A stretch of 64,000 nt of DNA, from contig NC_134400.1 of the NCBI RefSeq assembly GCF_050003625.1, forward strand, positions 61,628,241 to 61,692,240, written 5' to 3'. Shown here in pieces: positions 45,957 through 57,624 of this stretch; position 1 is the stretch's first letter, and each line of letters starts with the position of its first letter. Under the pieces are notes generated by a model. The model was not told where the DNA came from, searched no databases, and was given only the letters and a program-made list of their open reading frames with translations. Made by a program: the position numbers and the translations under genes. The DNA is from Haematobia irritans (Eukaryota > Arthropoda > Insecta > Diptera > Muscidae).

Positions 45957-46292
45957 TAGCAAAATTTAATTTCTATAGAAAATTTTGTCAACATTTTATT
46001 TCTATAGAAACGTTTGTCAAAATTTTATCTCTATAGAAAATTTTGTCAAAATTTTATATCTGTAGAAAACTTTATTAAAATTTTAGTTCATTAGAAAATT
46101 TTGTCAAAATTTAGTTTCTTTAGGAAATTTTGTCAAAATTACAATTCTATAGAAAATTTAGCCAAAATCTTATTTCTATAGAAAATTTAGCCAACATTTT
46201 ATTTCTATAGATAGTTATCGCAAAAGTTTATTTCTATATAAAATTTTTACAAAATGTTCTTCCTATAAAGAATTGTTGCATAATTTTGTATC
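45957..46292. repeat. TTTCTATAGAAAATTTTGTC minisatellite, left part
   Basis: About eleven imperfect units of the ~29-bp repeat also seen at 18165 and 63160. The DD37E transposon copy 2 is inserted in it; the array resumes at 47575. Confidence 0.85.
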
Positions 46293-46294
46293 TA

Positions 46295-47571
46295 AAGGGC
46301 GATACGGTCAAAATTTGGTCAAGGGAAAACGCGTGTCAATCGGTGAAATCGTTTATTTAAAAAATCAAATTAAATTTATTTTTCAAGTTCAATTAGTATA
46401 AAATTCAGGAGAAATATTCAGTTAGGCTTTCGCTTTTCCAAATCCGAATTACCGGGCCTCACGCTTGACACCTGCCATCAGATTTTGTACAGCCACCTTG
46501 TCCACCTTCCTCGCCGCAGAAAGCCAGTTTGCCTTGAACTGCTGCTCGTCCTTAGCAGTTTTTTTGGTCTTCTTTAGGTTCCGTTTGACAATAGCCCAGT
46601 ATTTCTCAATTGGGCGGAGCTCTGGCGTGTTGGGAGGGTTCTTGTCCTTGGGAACCACCTGCACGATGTTGGCGGCGTACCACTCCATGGCCTTTTTACC
46701 GTAATGACAAGATGCAAAATCCGGCCAAAACAGTATGGAACAACCGTGTTTCTTCAGGAAAGGCAGCAGACGTTTATTCAAACACTCTTTCATTTAAATT
46801 TCTTGGTTGACAGTCCCGGAAGCTATGAAAATGCTGCTTTCAAGCCACAGGTACAGATGGCTTGCCAAACCAGATATTTCTTTGCGAACTTTGACAGTTT
46901 TATGTGCTTGAAAATATCTGCTACCTTTTGCCGTATAAAACTCCTGTCCCGGAAGCTGCTTGTAGTCGGCTTTGACGTAGGTTTCGTCGTCCATTACCAC
47001 GCAGTCAAACTTCGTCAGCATCGTCGTGTACAGCCTCCGGGATCGCGCTTTGGCCGTCGTATTTTGTTTATCATCGCGATTTGGAGTCACTACCTTCTTG
47101 TAAGTCGATAGTCCGGCTCGTTTCTTGGCTCGATACACGGTTGTAGACGATACACCCAGCTTATTTGCAGGATCTCGGAGAGATAGGTTAGGGTTTCGCT
47201 TGAAACTACCGGCAACTCTCTTTGTCATCTCAGCGGCTTCCGGTTTTCGATTTCCCCCCGATCCAGACTTCCTGGCTGTCGACAAACGTTCCCCAAACAC
47301 TTTAATTACATTTGTAACGGTTGATTTGGCAACTTTTAGCGATTTTGCCAGCTTTGCGTGCGAGTAGCTCGGATTTTCGCGATGCGCGAGCAAAATTTTG
47401 ATACGCTACTCTTCTTGCTTGGACGGCATTTTAACAACTGAAGAGTGAATTCCAAAATCAAAATAGGAGCAACATTCTACACGCACACACCTTCAAAATG
47501 AGGGGTGTTCAGGTTTTTTAAATGCAAAATTGAAAGAAATACGTCAAGTTTATATTGACCGTATCACCCTT
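46295..47571 (-). mobile_element. DD37E Tc1/mariner transposon, copy 2
   Basis: Tips AAGGGCGATACGGTCAAAAT on the left and the inverse of AAGGGTGATACGGTCAATAT on the right, with TA on both sides (46293-46294, 47572-47573). It is the second copy of the element at 23241-24517, in opposite orientation. Confidence 0.93.
46425..47428 (-). pseudogene. DD37E transposase, disrupted
   Basis: The minus strand encodes the same protein as 23391-24390. The N-terminus reads MPSKQEE then TAG, then RIKILLAHRENPSYSH. The middle is continuous through STTVYRAKKRAGLSTYKKVV and the catalytic VVMDDETYVK. An 11-base deletion near 46925 (relative to copy 1) shifts the frame until a compensating single-base loss near 46845. 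An in-frame TAA follows NQEI near 46795, the same place as in copy 1. The C-terminal part has FWPDFASCH and RPIEKYWAIVK. Three lesions make it non-functional. Confidence 0.88.
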
Positions 47572-47573
47572 TA

Positions 47574-47712
47574 TATAAAATTTTTTTTTTTAAAGCTATT
47601 TCTATAGAAAATTTTGTCAACATTTCAGTTCTGTAGAACATTTTGCCAAAATTTTATTTCTACAGAAAATTTTGTCAATACTTTATTTCTATAGAAAATT
47701 TGTCAAACATTT
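47574..47712. repeat. TTTCTATAGAAAATTTTGTC minisatellite, right part
   Basis: Continuation of the array at 45957-46292 on the other side of the DD37E transposon. Confidence 0.8.
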
Positions 47713-47720
47713 ATTTCTAT

Positions 47721-48294
47721 CAGGGTTGGCCTGTCACAAACTGTGGCTTTTTCGACATACATTTGCGACGGTATAATACATATGTCGCAAAAGTCGTAAA
47801 CCTACTATAGTAAACCAAAATTTGAATAGAAGAAATCCTGAACATTTTTTAATTTAGTTTGACAGCATTCGCTGTGAGTTTCTGCAGAAATTTGTGAATG
47901 TTTTCCCATGGTCAAGCCTATTTTCTTAGGTGGTATCGAAATTCCAGTTGGTGAGTTTTCAAAAAACCTTGGGGTTATATTGGACAGGAGACTGAACTTA
48001 AAGCTAAGAAAGGACGAGAAAATCCACGGTTACCCTGTACTCGTGCAAAAGGCAATAGGGAAAATGTGGGGACTAAAATCGAAAATTGTGAACATTTCTA
48101 AAAATTGAAACTTCTTCGCACATACCATCGTCTTGGATATCATCGAATTCGCTGCCTAGCTGACGCGACTAAAGTATTTTCAGTTTGCGACTTTTGTTAC
48201 TTATTCTACATTTACGACGCGTATGTGACGTTTACGACGTTTAAAACTTTGCGACAGTCGCAAACCTAAAAAAGTATGACACAGACCATCTCTG
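47721..48294. mobile_element. hAT-type MITE containing a LINE fragment, 574 bp
   Basis: Tips CAGGGTTGGCCTGT and the inverse CAGAGATGGTCTGT match at 11 of 14 bases. The 8-bp direct repeat ATTTCTAT lies on both sides (47713-47720 and 48295-48302), although that word also occurs in the surrounding minisatellite. Subterminal repeats of TTTGCGAC/GTCGCAAA and TTACGAC are present near both ends. The middle carries part of a family L RT gene. A lone end of the same family lies at 12488-12552. Confidence 0.8.
47905..48105 (+). pseudogene. LINE family L RT fragment within the hAT MITE
   Basis: The reading KPIFLGGIEIPVGEFSKNLG, followed by VILDRRLNLKLRKDE and KAIGKMWGLKSKIV, matches the RT segment at 52510-52700 of copy D, with a short deletion. 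The fragment has neither a LINE 5' end nor a 3' tail. Confidence 0.8.
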
Positions 48295-48302
48295 ATTTCT
48301 AT

Positions 48303-48621
48303 ACAGTGTTTTCGAGAGACCAACACTAATACTAACAAACACCGACAGTCGGCGGTTGCATTGGATATTGGTGTTTACTAAATACACTGGTCGGTTGAGG
48401 TAGATCGCAGCCGTTCTCCGGTTTTAATGTTGTAATGAGTGGTTCCGTTGATATATTCAATGAACGGAAATTGCGATGTTATGAATCACAATTTTCCATA
48501 TGAGCCGCTTGATTTCTTGTACATGTTTAACAATTTCAACAATTATAATATATTCTTGGAGTGGAAATTGCGATTTTATTTCTCACAATTTTCCTTATGA
48601 GCCGCTTGATTTGTTGCAAAT
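48303..48621. other. Unclassified spacer
   Basis: It contains a degenerate direct repeat (ATGAGCCGCTTGATTT at about 48498 and 48596, about 98 bases apart). No gene is seen. Confidence 0.35.
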
Positions 48622-49207
48622 CCCAGCAAAAAAAGCATCGCCAAAAAAGTAGTGAAAATGTTCTTTTTGGATCCGGAAGTGGTGCAAAATTGGCGCAGAA
48701 GCGATGAATTTAACATGGGCTTATCATAGGACGGATGTCCACCATTTTAACAGCCGTTGCACTGAATTTGCATCACTTCTTAAGGTGTGATGCGAATTCA
48801 GTGTTTTGGATGTGAATTAAGAAATTTTGTGATATTTTGACAAATACCTAATTTTTTAAATTTTTTATGAGTTTTAATGCATTCTTACGCTTGTGTGGAA
48901 CGTTTAACATCAAATATTTTAAAAAATTCGCAATTTTTCTAGAATGGATTTGGCATTTTTTTCGGCAAAATTTAAATAATTTTTACCATTTTATTAATTC
49001 TTAATATATTTTTAACCTATTTGAAACAAAAAATTTAAAAATTTCCGCTACAAATATGAAAAAGGTGAGTTATAAAAAAATTGACTCAAAAGAACTTCCT
49101 GTTCGACGGTTATTCAACCGTCGAACGGAACGGACGTGTTTTTTAATAGCGGATAAACTCATCGTAATAGGTACCTACTAAGAAGTGTGGTGGGATATTA
49201 AGCCACC

Positions 49208-50442
49208 ATGCAGCGAAATTCAAAGTCATCCACTGGGCTGCTAACTTCAGGGCCCAGTGGACGATTATCGACTGAAGTCATAAATTTGGGCAATGACCAA
49301 GAGTTAGGCCCAATTAGTCGACCTGTAGACGGGTCGACAAGTGTCGACACTTTGACAAGTCGTACTTTTTCTAAGGTAACGACATCAAAAGGAGGTAATC
49401 CCTCACGAAAGAGATTCAAGGAACGCAGAAATGCTTTGTTTATCCTATAGAAGTTTGGATCATTCGACCCAAGCACGCTGTCGGCTAAACAAAACGATTC
49501 CTTAAAATGGGCTCAAGGAATTCTTGAGGCTGGAAAAAGGGAAAGATCACTTGATGAGCTGCCATCCTCCAAAAGGTATCAAAGATCGTTTGCCTCAGTT
49601 ACTAAAGACAGCCTTGTGATGGCTATCATTAATAAAGGAGCATTGGTCGGTATGGTTCCAAAGCAAAAATGGGGGGAAATTGAGAATGCTCTGTCTGTCG
49701 TCTACTCACAGGTGCTGGAAAAGTTTCCCGGTCCAGATCCTCGAGGCCAAGAGGCTGGTTGGTATCAAGGACGATTTAAGCTAGTCGCATTTGAGGACAA
49801 GAGGTCTATAGAATGTTTTAAAGCTGCTCTTGTACTAGTTGGTGAAGTTTGGGAAGGAGCTGCTCTAGAGTTAGTCGAGAAGAAAGACATACCGGCTAGA
49901 CCTAGAGCACATGCGTGGATACCTGCAAACCCTTCTGACCCTGAATCTATTTTAAATAGAATGAAACGATACAATCCATATCTTCCAACAGCTGATTGGA
50001 AGGTTGGCCGTTTGGCTGTTTGGATGAAGTGGATGGACCAAGACGGCATGCAGTGTTTATATTGAACACTCAGTCTTTGCCACATCTAGCAAAGTCCCAG
50101 GGCCGTGAATGTTATGGCTTTCATTATATCCAAATGAAGGTATATAAAAACGATCAGCTAAAGGATTCAGAAATGGACAAGCCTCTGTCTGAATCAGAAG
50201 TAAGCGGACCCTCTTGCGAAGTCGAGGGAGATACCAAAGTTGAAGACATGGATAGACACCGTATGCGAGCGGAGGTTTCTACTACCTCAGAACTCACCAA
50301 AGTTGAACCTATGCTTATTGCGATAGTCACCGAGATCTCTGAAGAGGACATTCTTGATGACTCGATTGAAGCGGCTGATGTGACGGTTGTTGAAAATCTC
50401 GATGGTCCTACGGATCCTCCAGATAAATCTTCATCATTGTAA
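49208..50442 (+). pseudogene. ORF1 of LINE copy D (DUF4780-like)
   Basis: The start is the ATG at 49208 in an ideal context (GCCACCATG). The N-terminus (49208-49450) ends at a stop after FIL. The centre (49616-50065) reads EIENALSVVYSQVLEKFPGP, GWYQGRFKLVAFEDKRSIE, then WIPANPSDPESILNRMKRYN and WKVGRLAVWMKW; I recognise this as like the DUF4780 domain of insect LINE ORF1 proteins, from memory. A frameshift near 50050 leads to an acidic C-terminus (VYKNDQLKDSEMDKPLSES to DPPDKSSSL), ending in TAA at 50440-50442. ORF1 proteins bind element RNA in the particle. At least two frame breaks and stop codons make it inactive. Confidence 0.78.
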
Positions 50443-53400
50443 GGCTGCATGTGCTGCCTTAAAAGTTCTCCTGATAAAAGGGGATATAGATATAGTTCTT
50501 ATTCAAGAACCATATGTTTGTAGAAACAAAATATGTGAATTAAGTACTCCGGGGTTCAAACTATTGCAGTATACTGGTAACTATGTAAATCGAGCCTGTA
50601 TAATTGCTAAAAACGAGCTCAACTTTTTTCTGCTTCCTTCAATGTGCAATACAGACACTGACGTTGCCAGTTTAGAAATAGCCAAATGCAAATATTGGGT
50701 ATCTTCGGTCTACATGGGACATGACAGGGAGATGCCTCCATGTGCCGTTAAGACCTTAGTGGAGGAGTCACTGAAAACAAAGACGAAACTCATTATGGGA
50801 TGCGATGCGAATGCACATCATAGTATATGGGGAAGTAGTGATACTAATGCAAGGGGAGAGTCGCTAATATAGTTTATTTTTCGTACTAATCTGGTAGTTT
50901 GCAACAAGGGAGATGCCCCAACCTTTGGCACTAAAAACAGGCAAGAGGTTTTGGACATCACCTTGGCCTCGCAAGAACTGAATGAAATGATATCTGAGTG
51001 GCAGGTTTTAAGTGAACACAGCTTCTCAGATCATCGCTACATCAGTTTCAAATTTGATGTTCATATCACCAAGACCATATTTCCGCCAAATATTAGGAAA
51101 GCTGACTGGAATAGGTATAGGGAATCGTTCAATATGATGATACCGGAAATAACAGAGACAAATATGAGAAATGTGCAAGATATCGAACACGCAGTGGCCT
51201 TCAACATCTCACTGAAAGCTGCATGCCCTAGAGGGAAGCCAAGGGGGAAAAATCGACCACCATGGTGGTCTACGGAATTAAGTAATATGAGGAAATCCTG
51301 CAGGAAGCTCTTTAACAAGGCAAAGTCCACCAGAGCCTCTGAGGACTGGGACGCTTACAAGAAGAATCTGAGGGGATACAAGCGAGAACTGAGAAAGGCT
51401 CAGCATAACTCTTGGAATGATTACTGCAGCAGTATTGAGAATACGTCCGAGGCTTCCAGACTACGGAAGGTTCTAGCATCCACCAACTCCGCTCCAGGTT
51501 TCATTAAAACATCGGAGGGCAATTGGACAACGTCCAGTGAGGAGACGCTGGAGGTACTATTGGACACACATTTTTCTGGAAATCAGACAGTTGAACCATG
51601 TACTGGCGGTGCCACAGTTGCTCAACGGTCGTTTCCTGTCGAGGAAATTGTATCGGAAACTAGAATAAGATGGGCGCTAAATAGCTTTGGACCATTCAAA
51701 CATGATGGAATTACTCCGGCGGAGTTACAAGAAGTAACTGACAAAATTATCCCCTGGTTGTCGGCGATATATAAAGAATGTATCAACTTATCATATATCC
51801 CAGGATAGTGGAGGGAAACAAAAGTCGTTTTCATACCTAAAGCGGGAAAAGCCTCTCACTCGAGGGCGAATGATTTCCTACCAATCAGCTTATCCTCATT
51901 CTTACTTAAGACTCTGGAGAGTATGATAGATATTTATCTTAGAACTAGCATCGATTCAAGTTTGTTCTCGACACGACAGCATGCATACTCGAAGGTCAGG
52001 TCTACTGAGACCGCACTACATGAACTAGTCAGCTTTATTGAAAGCTCACTATCTGTCAAAGAATACACAATCGTGGAGTTTCTAGACATCGAAGGGGCGT
52101 TCAATAATGTCCATCCGAGTTCGATATTAAATGGACTGACAACTCTGAATGTTGTTCCATGTATACTCAGGCTGTTAGACGAACTGCTAATGAAGAGACG
52201 TATTTCAGCCACAATAGGACAAGCAAACATACAAAGGAACAGAGGCACTCCCCAAGGAGGAGTTCTATCACTTCTTCTTTGGAATTTTGCTATAAATAAC
52301 CTTCTGGTTACTCTAGCAAAAGAAAGGATAAAGGTGGTGGCATACGCAGATGATGTGGATCTGGCAGTCAAGGGTAAATTCCCATCCACAATCAGAGATA
52401 TTATTCAGAGGGCCCTCCGGATGACTGAACAATGGGCGAAAGACAATGGTCTTGGGGTAAATCCTGCAAAGACAGAATTAGTCATGTACTGCAAAGATCG
52501 CAAAACTCCCACGGTTAGGCCTATTTCCTTAGGGGGTATTGAAATTCCCTTTGGTGATTGTGCAAAATACCTTGGCGTTATTTTGGACAGGAAGCTGAAC
52601 TTTAAGCTTAATATTGAAGAAAGGGCGAGGAAGGCAACTGTAGCTTTGTACTCGTGCAAAAAGGCAATAGGAAAAAAGTGGGGACTAAAATCAAAAATTG
52701 TGCATTGGCTATACACGGCAGTAGTTAGACCTATAATGCTATATGGTGTTGTAGTCTGGTGGCCGGCACTTCTCCAGCCAACAAGTTTAGACAAAGTTCA
52801 GCGTATGGCGCGTTTGTGTATCTCAGTCGCATTCAGCAAGACAGGAACACATTCCCTTAATGTTATGCTGCATCTATTGCCTTTAGACATTTTGGCCAAA
52901 CAGTCAGCTGCAACAACGGCTGTGCGGTTGCGCAAGCTATCGCTGTGGTCGGAAAAAATGTACGGTCACAGTTCGGTCCTCAAAGTAGTGCCAGATGTGC
53001 CTAACGTAGTGGATTACACTTTGGCGAGTCCACTTTTCGACAAAAAGTTTGAAACTCTAATTCCCAACAGTGAGGCGTGGTGTACACAGACCCCGGGGAA
53101 TAAAAGATATATAGATTTCTATACTGATGGCTCCAAATTGAATGGACAAGTGGGGTTCTGAGTATATTCTAAAGATCTGGAAATTCGAATAGCGAAAAGA
53201 TTACCTAATCACTGTACTGTTTTCAGCCTGAAATATTAGCAATAAGAGAGGTGGCGAATTGGCTGAGAAGTAATGTTCCAAAAAATGTGGGCATTAATAT
53301 ATACTCAGACAGTCAACCTGCAATAAAATCCTTGGACTCTGTGTTCCTCAACTAGAAAACGACCATCGACTTCCGCATATCTCTCAATGAGATGGCTGAG

Positions 53401-53892
53401 CAGTACAATGTTCACCTAATATGGGTGCCTGGCGATAGGAACATACCGGGGAACTGCGAAGCGGATGAGTTGGAAAGGCTAGGGACTACCTTATATATTC
53501 CAGGGGAACTAGAATTTGTTGGTATGCCCCTAGCTACCTGCAAGCTCATACTGCGTGAGAAGGCTGTTATGATGGCAAATGTTCGATGGGAGTATTGCAA
53601 GGGTTGTAACGACACCAAGCACATATGGCCCCATTTCAACTTAAACCGCACACTAGATATGCTAATTTTCTCGAGACGTCAGATATCACTCCTGATATCT
53701 GCTATAACGGGTCGCTGCCTGATAGGCGATTTTGCAAAAACTATTGGCGCGAAGTATAATGACTATTGTATGAGCTGTCATGATGCGGAGGAAAAAGAAT
53801 CAATTAAACACCTCTTGTGTGAGTGTCCTGCATTTTGTGTAAATTTTTGGAGCATATACCTTCAGATTACTGGCGGATCTGGAAAACGTTAA
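50402..53892 (+). pseudogene. ORF2 of LINE copy D: endonuclease, RT, RNase H
   Basis: The likely start is the ATG at 50402, overlapping ORF1 by 41 bases in another frame. Endonuclease: LQINLHHCKAA, QEPYV, GCDANAHHSIWGS, and SDHRYISFKFD at about 51030. RT: FKHDGITPAELQ, FLDIEGAFNNV (motif A, about 52080), GTPQGGVLSLL (motif B, about 52242) and VVAYADDVDLAV (catalytic box, about 52340). RNase H: DFYTDGSKLNG at about 53115 and the MRNIPGNCEADE-type segment near 53440. The C-terminus has CMSCHDAEEKESIKH. Stops occur at 50870, 51808 (TAG after YIPG) and 53159 (TGA), and a frameshift lies near 53220. It would nick target DNA and copy its RNA; it is now dead. Confidence 0.9.
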
Positions 53893-54163
53893 CTTAAGCA
53901 GTCTGCTAATGTTTTTGGAACAATCTGGTTGGTTCAGCGAAGAAAAATAATCGAGAAGGTTCAGCGGTTAAAACTAGAAGTGCCCATATGTAATAGGTAC
54001 TTTTAGTTAATGTGGTATCACAATGGACTGAATAGTCTAAGTGAGCCTGAATCTTAATCGGGCTGCCACTTTAACCTAAAATAAAGAACTTCTTTGTGAG
54101 GACATTTTTAGAAGTGCTTTTAAAGTTGCGCCTTTAGAAGAACTTCCAATTTTTTTTGCTGGG

Positions 54164-54811
54164 ATATTCATAAAATTATCAATGATTTCAATAATTTACA
54201 TGGTGTTATGATGATTCGTTTATATATGTTGATATAATATTAATTTGATTGTATTCGCAGTCGTATGAGTTGATCTGAGAATTTTGTTTGATAAAAGAGT
54301 GTCTTAATTTTGAATAATTTTCCGTAATGTACTTAATTAAATCGTGATAGTGTGATAGATTGAAATTGAATTTTCCTTGCAGTGTATTATGATGATACCG
54401 AAGAAAATTTCTTTATGTGTATTGAGTCTGTTTTAATCCTTTCGTACCCAATTTTGATTTTACGTGTATTTTGACAAATAATGTAAATTTTTTAATGAAA
54501 TTTTGCTTTTTGTGTTTGTGAGTGTGCAAACCAAAAATAATAATTATAAGCAATTCTTACATTTTATACGAGCGATCTGATCGAAATTGTAGATCGTTTT
54601 CATGCGTTCAGATCAAAATTCGAGAATATTTTGTTGAGTGTATTTTGATCGAAATTAGAGATTTAATAAAATTCCATTATATTTTGATGAAAATTGGAGA
54701 ATTTTGCTTTCTGATCAAAATTAGTTTTTTTTCAGTGTACTTTGATAAAATTAGAGAAGGAGATGTCTTATCAAAATTTAGCGCAATTTGCTTTTAGTGT
54801 GTTTTAAGAAA
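54164..54811. repeat. AT-rich degenerate GTGTATTTTGATCAAAATTAG repeats
   Basis: From about 54440, words such as GTGTATTTTGA, GATCGAAATTAGAGA and GATCAAAATTAG recur every 40-70 bases. The same kind of sequence continues at 56440-56725, on the other side of the R1 element, so the element appears to be inserted in it. Confidence 0.5.
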
Positions 54812-56437
54812 AACCAAGTATATACGGCCGTAAGTTCGGCCAGGCCGAATCTTATGTACCCTCCACCATGGATTGCGTAGAAACTTCTACGAAAGACTGT
54901 CATCCACAATCGAAATATTTGGGTTGTGGTATCTTAAAACTTCTTAACATCGTTTTCTAAATTGTGAGTTAGTCCATACGTGGTATATATTAGACAAAAA
55001 ACTTATGTATAGTTAAGTCTACAAATAATTACGAATCGATATGGACTTTTTGCACGGTACGTAGAGAGTCAGAATTGAAATATGGGGTTCAGTTATATGG
55101 GGGCTATATACAATTATGAACTTGATATGGCCCAATTTTTGTGTGATTGGAAATCGATTTATCTGAGGGATATATATAACTATAGACCGATATGGACCTA
55201 GTTTGGCATGGTTGTTAACCTCCACAATGTACCAAATTTCAACTCACTCGGATGAAATTTGCTCCTCCAAGAGGCTCCAAAACCAAATCTCGGGATCGGT
55301 TTATATGGGGCTATATATGATTATGGACTGATATGGACCACTTTTGGCATGGTTGTTAAATATCATATACGATCACCACGTACCAAATTTCAAGCAGATC
55401 GGATGAATTTTGTTTCTCCAAAAGGCACCGGAGGTCAAATCTGGAGATCGGTTTATGGGAGCTATATATAATTATGGGCTGATAGGAACCAATTCCTGCA
55501 TGGTTGTTGGATACCATATACTAACATCACGTACCAAATTTCAACCGAATGGGAAGAATTTTGCTCTTCCCTGGGGCTCTGGAGGTCAAATCTGGGGATC
55601 GGTTTATATGGGGCTATATATAATTATGGACCGATTTCGACCAATTTTTGCATGGGAGTTTGAGCCCATATATTAACACCAGGTAACAAATTTCAACTGA
55701 ATATATATAATTATGGACCGAAGTGCACCAATTTTTGCATGGTTGTTAGAGACCGTATACTAACACCATGTACCAAATTTCAGCCGGATCGCATGAAATT
55801 TGCTTCTCTTAGAGGCCTCGCAAGCCAAATCGGGGGATCGATTTATATGGGGGCTATATATAATTATCGACCGATATGGACCAATTTTTGCATGGTTGTT
55901 AGAGACCATATACTAACACCATGTACCAAATTTCAACCGGATCGGATGAAATTTGCTTCTCTTAGAGGCCTCGCAAGCCAAATCAGGGGATCGGTTTATA
56001 TGGGGGCTACATATAATTATGGACCGATGTGGACCATTTTTTGCATGGTTGTTAGAGACAATATACTAACACCATGTACCGAATTTTAGCCGAATCGAAT
56101 GAAATTGGCTTCCCATAGAGGCCTCGCAAGCCAAATTTGGGCGTCCGTTTATATGGGGGCTATACGTAAAAGTGGACCGATATGACCCATTTGCAATACC
56201 ATCCGACCTACATCAATAACAACTACTTGTGCCAAGTTTCAAGTCGATAGCTTGTTTCGTTCGGAAGTTAGCGTGATTTCAACAGACGGACGGACGGACA
56301 TGCTCAGATCGACTCAGAATTTCACCACGACCCAGAATATATATACTTTATGGGGTCTTAGAGCAATATTTCGCTGTGTTACAAACGGAATGACAAAGTT
56401 AATATACCCCCATCCTATGGTGGAGGGTATAAAAACA
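54812..56437 (+). repeat. 153-bp-repeat element, family R1, copy in plus orientation
   Basis: It starts AAGTATATACGGCCGTAAG with the TTCGGCCAGGCCGAA palindrome and TACCCTCCACCATGG, and ends CCATCCTATGGTGGAGGG plus TATAAAAAC, so the ends carry inverted TACCCTCCACCAT/ATGGTGGAGGGTA. Units with GATCGGTTTATATG-type anchors lie at 55294, 55446, 55597, 55836 and 55989 (spacings 152, 151, 239 and 153; the 239 reflects a partly deleted unit). A CGGACGGACGGAC block lies at 56283-56300. Confidence 0.85.
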
Positions 56438-56725
56438 AATTTTTTAAGTGTATTTACTCAATATTACTGTATATTAATCAGACTTTTTTGAGTATAGTTT
56501 TTTTTTAATCTTAGTTTTTCATTGAATTTAGATTTTTTTTGTAATTAATTTTTGTAGAGTGTACTTTTATCAAACGTTGATATTTTTAAGTGAATTTTAA
56601 TCAAATTTAGCAAACTTTTTTTTTTGGCGTGTAATTTTACCAAAATGTGTTAATTTTTGAGTGTATTTTAAATTGGTTTATGTGTAATTTTGATCAAAAT
56701 TATCGATATTATAATATTTTTTGAT
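56438..56725. repeat. AT-rich degenerate repeats, continuation
   Basis: Continuation of the repeat type at 54440-54811 (GAGTGTATTTTAAATTGG, GTGTAATTTTGATCAAAATT). Confidence 0.45.
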
Positions 56726-57523
56726 TTACTCCCCCAAGAAGCTCCAAAACCAAATCTCGGGATCGGTTTATATGGGTGCTATATATAATTATGGACGGAT
56801 ATGAACCAATTCATGCATGGTTGTTGAATACCATATACTAACATCACGCACCAAATTTCAACCGAATCCGATGAATTTTGCTCTTCCAAGAGGCTCCGGA
56901 GGTCAAATCTGGGGATCGGTTTATATGGTGGCTATACATAATTATGGACCGATTTCGACCGATGTTTGCATGGGTGTTAAAAACCATATACTAACACCAT
57001 GTACCAAATTTCAGCCGGATCGGATAAAATTTGCTTCTCTTAGAGGCTCCGCAAGCCAAATCGGGGGTCGGTTTATATGGGGGCTATATATAATTATTGA
57101 CTGATGTAGACCAATTTTTGCATGGTTGTTAGAGACCATATACTAACACCATGTACCAAATTTTAGCCGGATTGGATGAAATTTGCTTCTCTTAGAGAGT
57201 CTGCAAGCCAAATTTAGGGGTCCGTTTATATGGGGGCTATACGTAAAAGTGGACCGATATGGCCCATTTGCAATACCATCCGACCTACATCAATAACAAC
57301 TACTTGTGCCAAGTTTCAAGTCGATTACTTGTTTCGTTCGGAAGTTAGCGTGATTTCAACAGACGGACGGACGGACGGACGGACATGCTCAGATCGACTC
57401 AGAATTTCACCACGACCCAGAATATATATACTTTATGGGGTCTTAGAGCAATATTTCGATGTGTTACAAACGAAATGACAAAGTTAATATACCCCCCATC
57501 CTATGGTGGAGGGTATAAAAACA
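56726..57523 (+). repeat. 153-bp-repeat element, family R1, 5'-truncated copy
   Basis: It starts within a unit and contains about three units, then the GGACGGACGGACGGAC block at 57364-57385 and the same right end (CCATCCTATGGTGGAGGG plus TATAAAAAC). It abuts a family Y copy at 57524. Confidence 0.82.
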
Positions 57524-57530
57524 AAGTGTT

Positions 57531-57600
57531 CGGTCGGAGCAGGGGTTGAACCCACGACCCTTTGCAAATCATACATGCTAACCACTGCTCCACGTGGCAA
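57531..57600 (-). repeat. tRNA-like sequence, second type
   Basis: Minus strand: GGAGCAGTGGTTAGCATG, the 7-bp pair GGAGCAG/CTGCTCC, and a B-box-like GGGTTCAACCCC. It is equivalent to 25505-25578. Confidence 0.6.
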
Positions 57601-57624
57601 ACAAATGTATGTTTCTATTAAATA

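Larger units (their letters stand above)
49102..54077 (+). mobile_element. Family L non-LTR retrotransposon, copy D, nearly full length
   Basis: About 4976 bases from TTCGACGGTTATTCAACCG at the 5' end to the TTTAACCT tail. The order is 5' UTR (49102-49207), ORF1, overlapping ORF2 (endonuclease, RT, RNase H), 3' UTR (about 53950-54070). All frames have lesions. This copy defines the family and allows copies A, B, C and the fragments at 3112 and 47905 to be placed. Confidence 0.92.
48622..54163. mobile_element. MITE X, copy 1, split by LINE copy D
   Basis: The left tip CCCAGCAAAAAAAGC at 48622 and the right tip TTTTTTTGCTGGG ending at 54163 are inverted. The X sequence (48622-49101 plus 54078-54163) matches, inverted, the second X copy at 57625-58718. 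LINE copy D lies between the two parts. X has no coding capacity. Confidence 0.75.
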
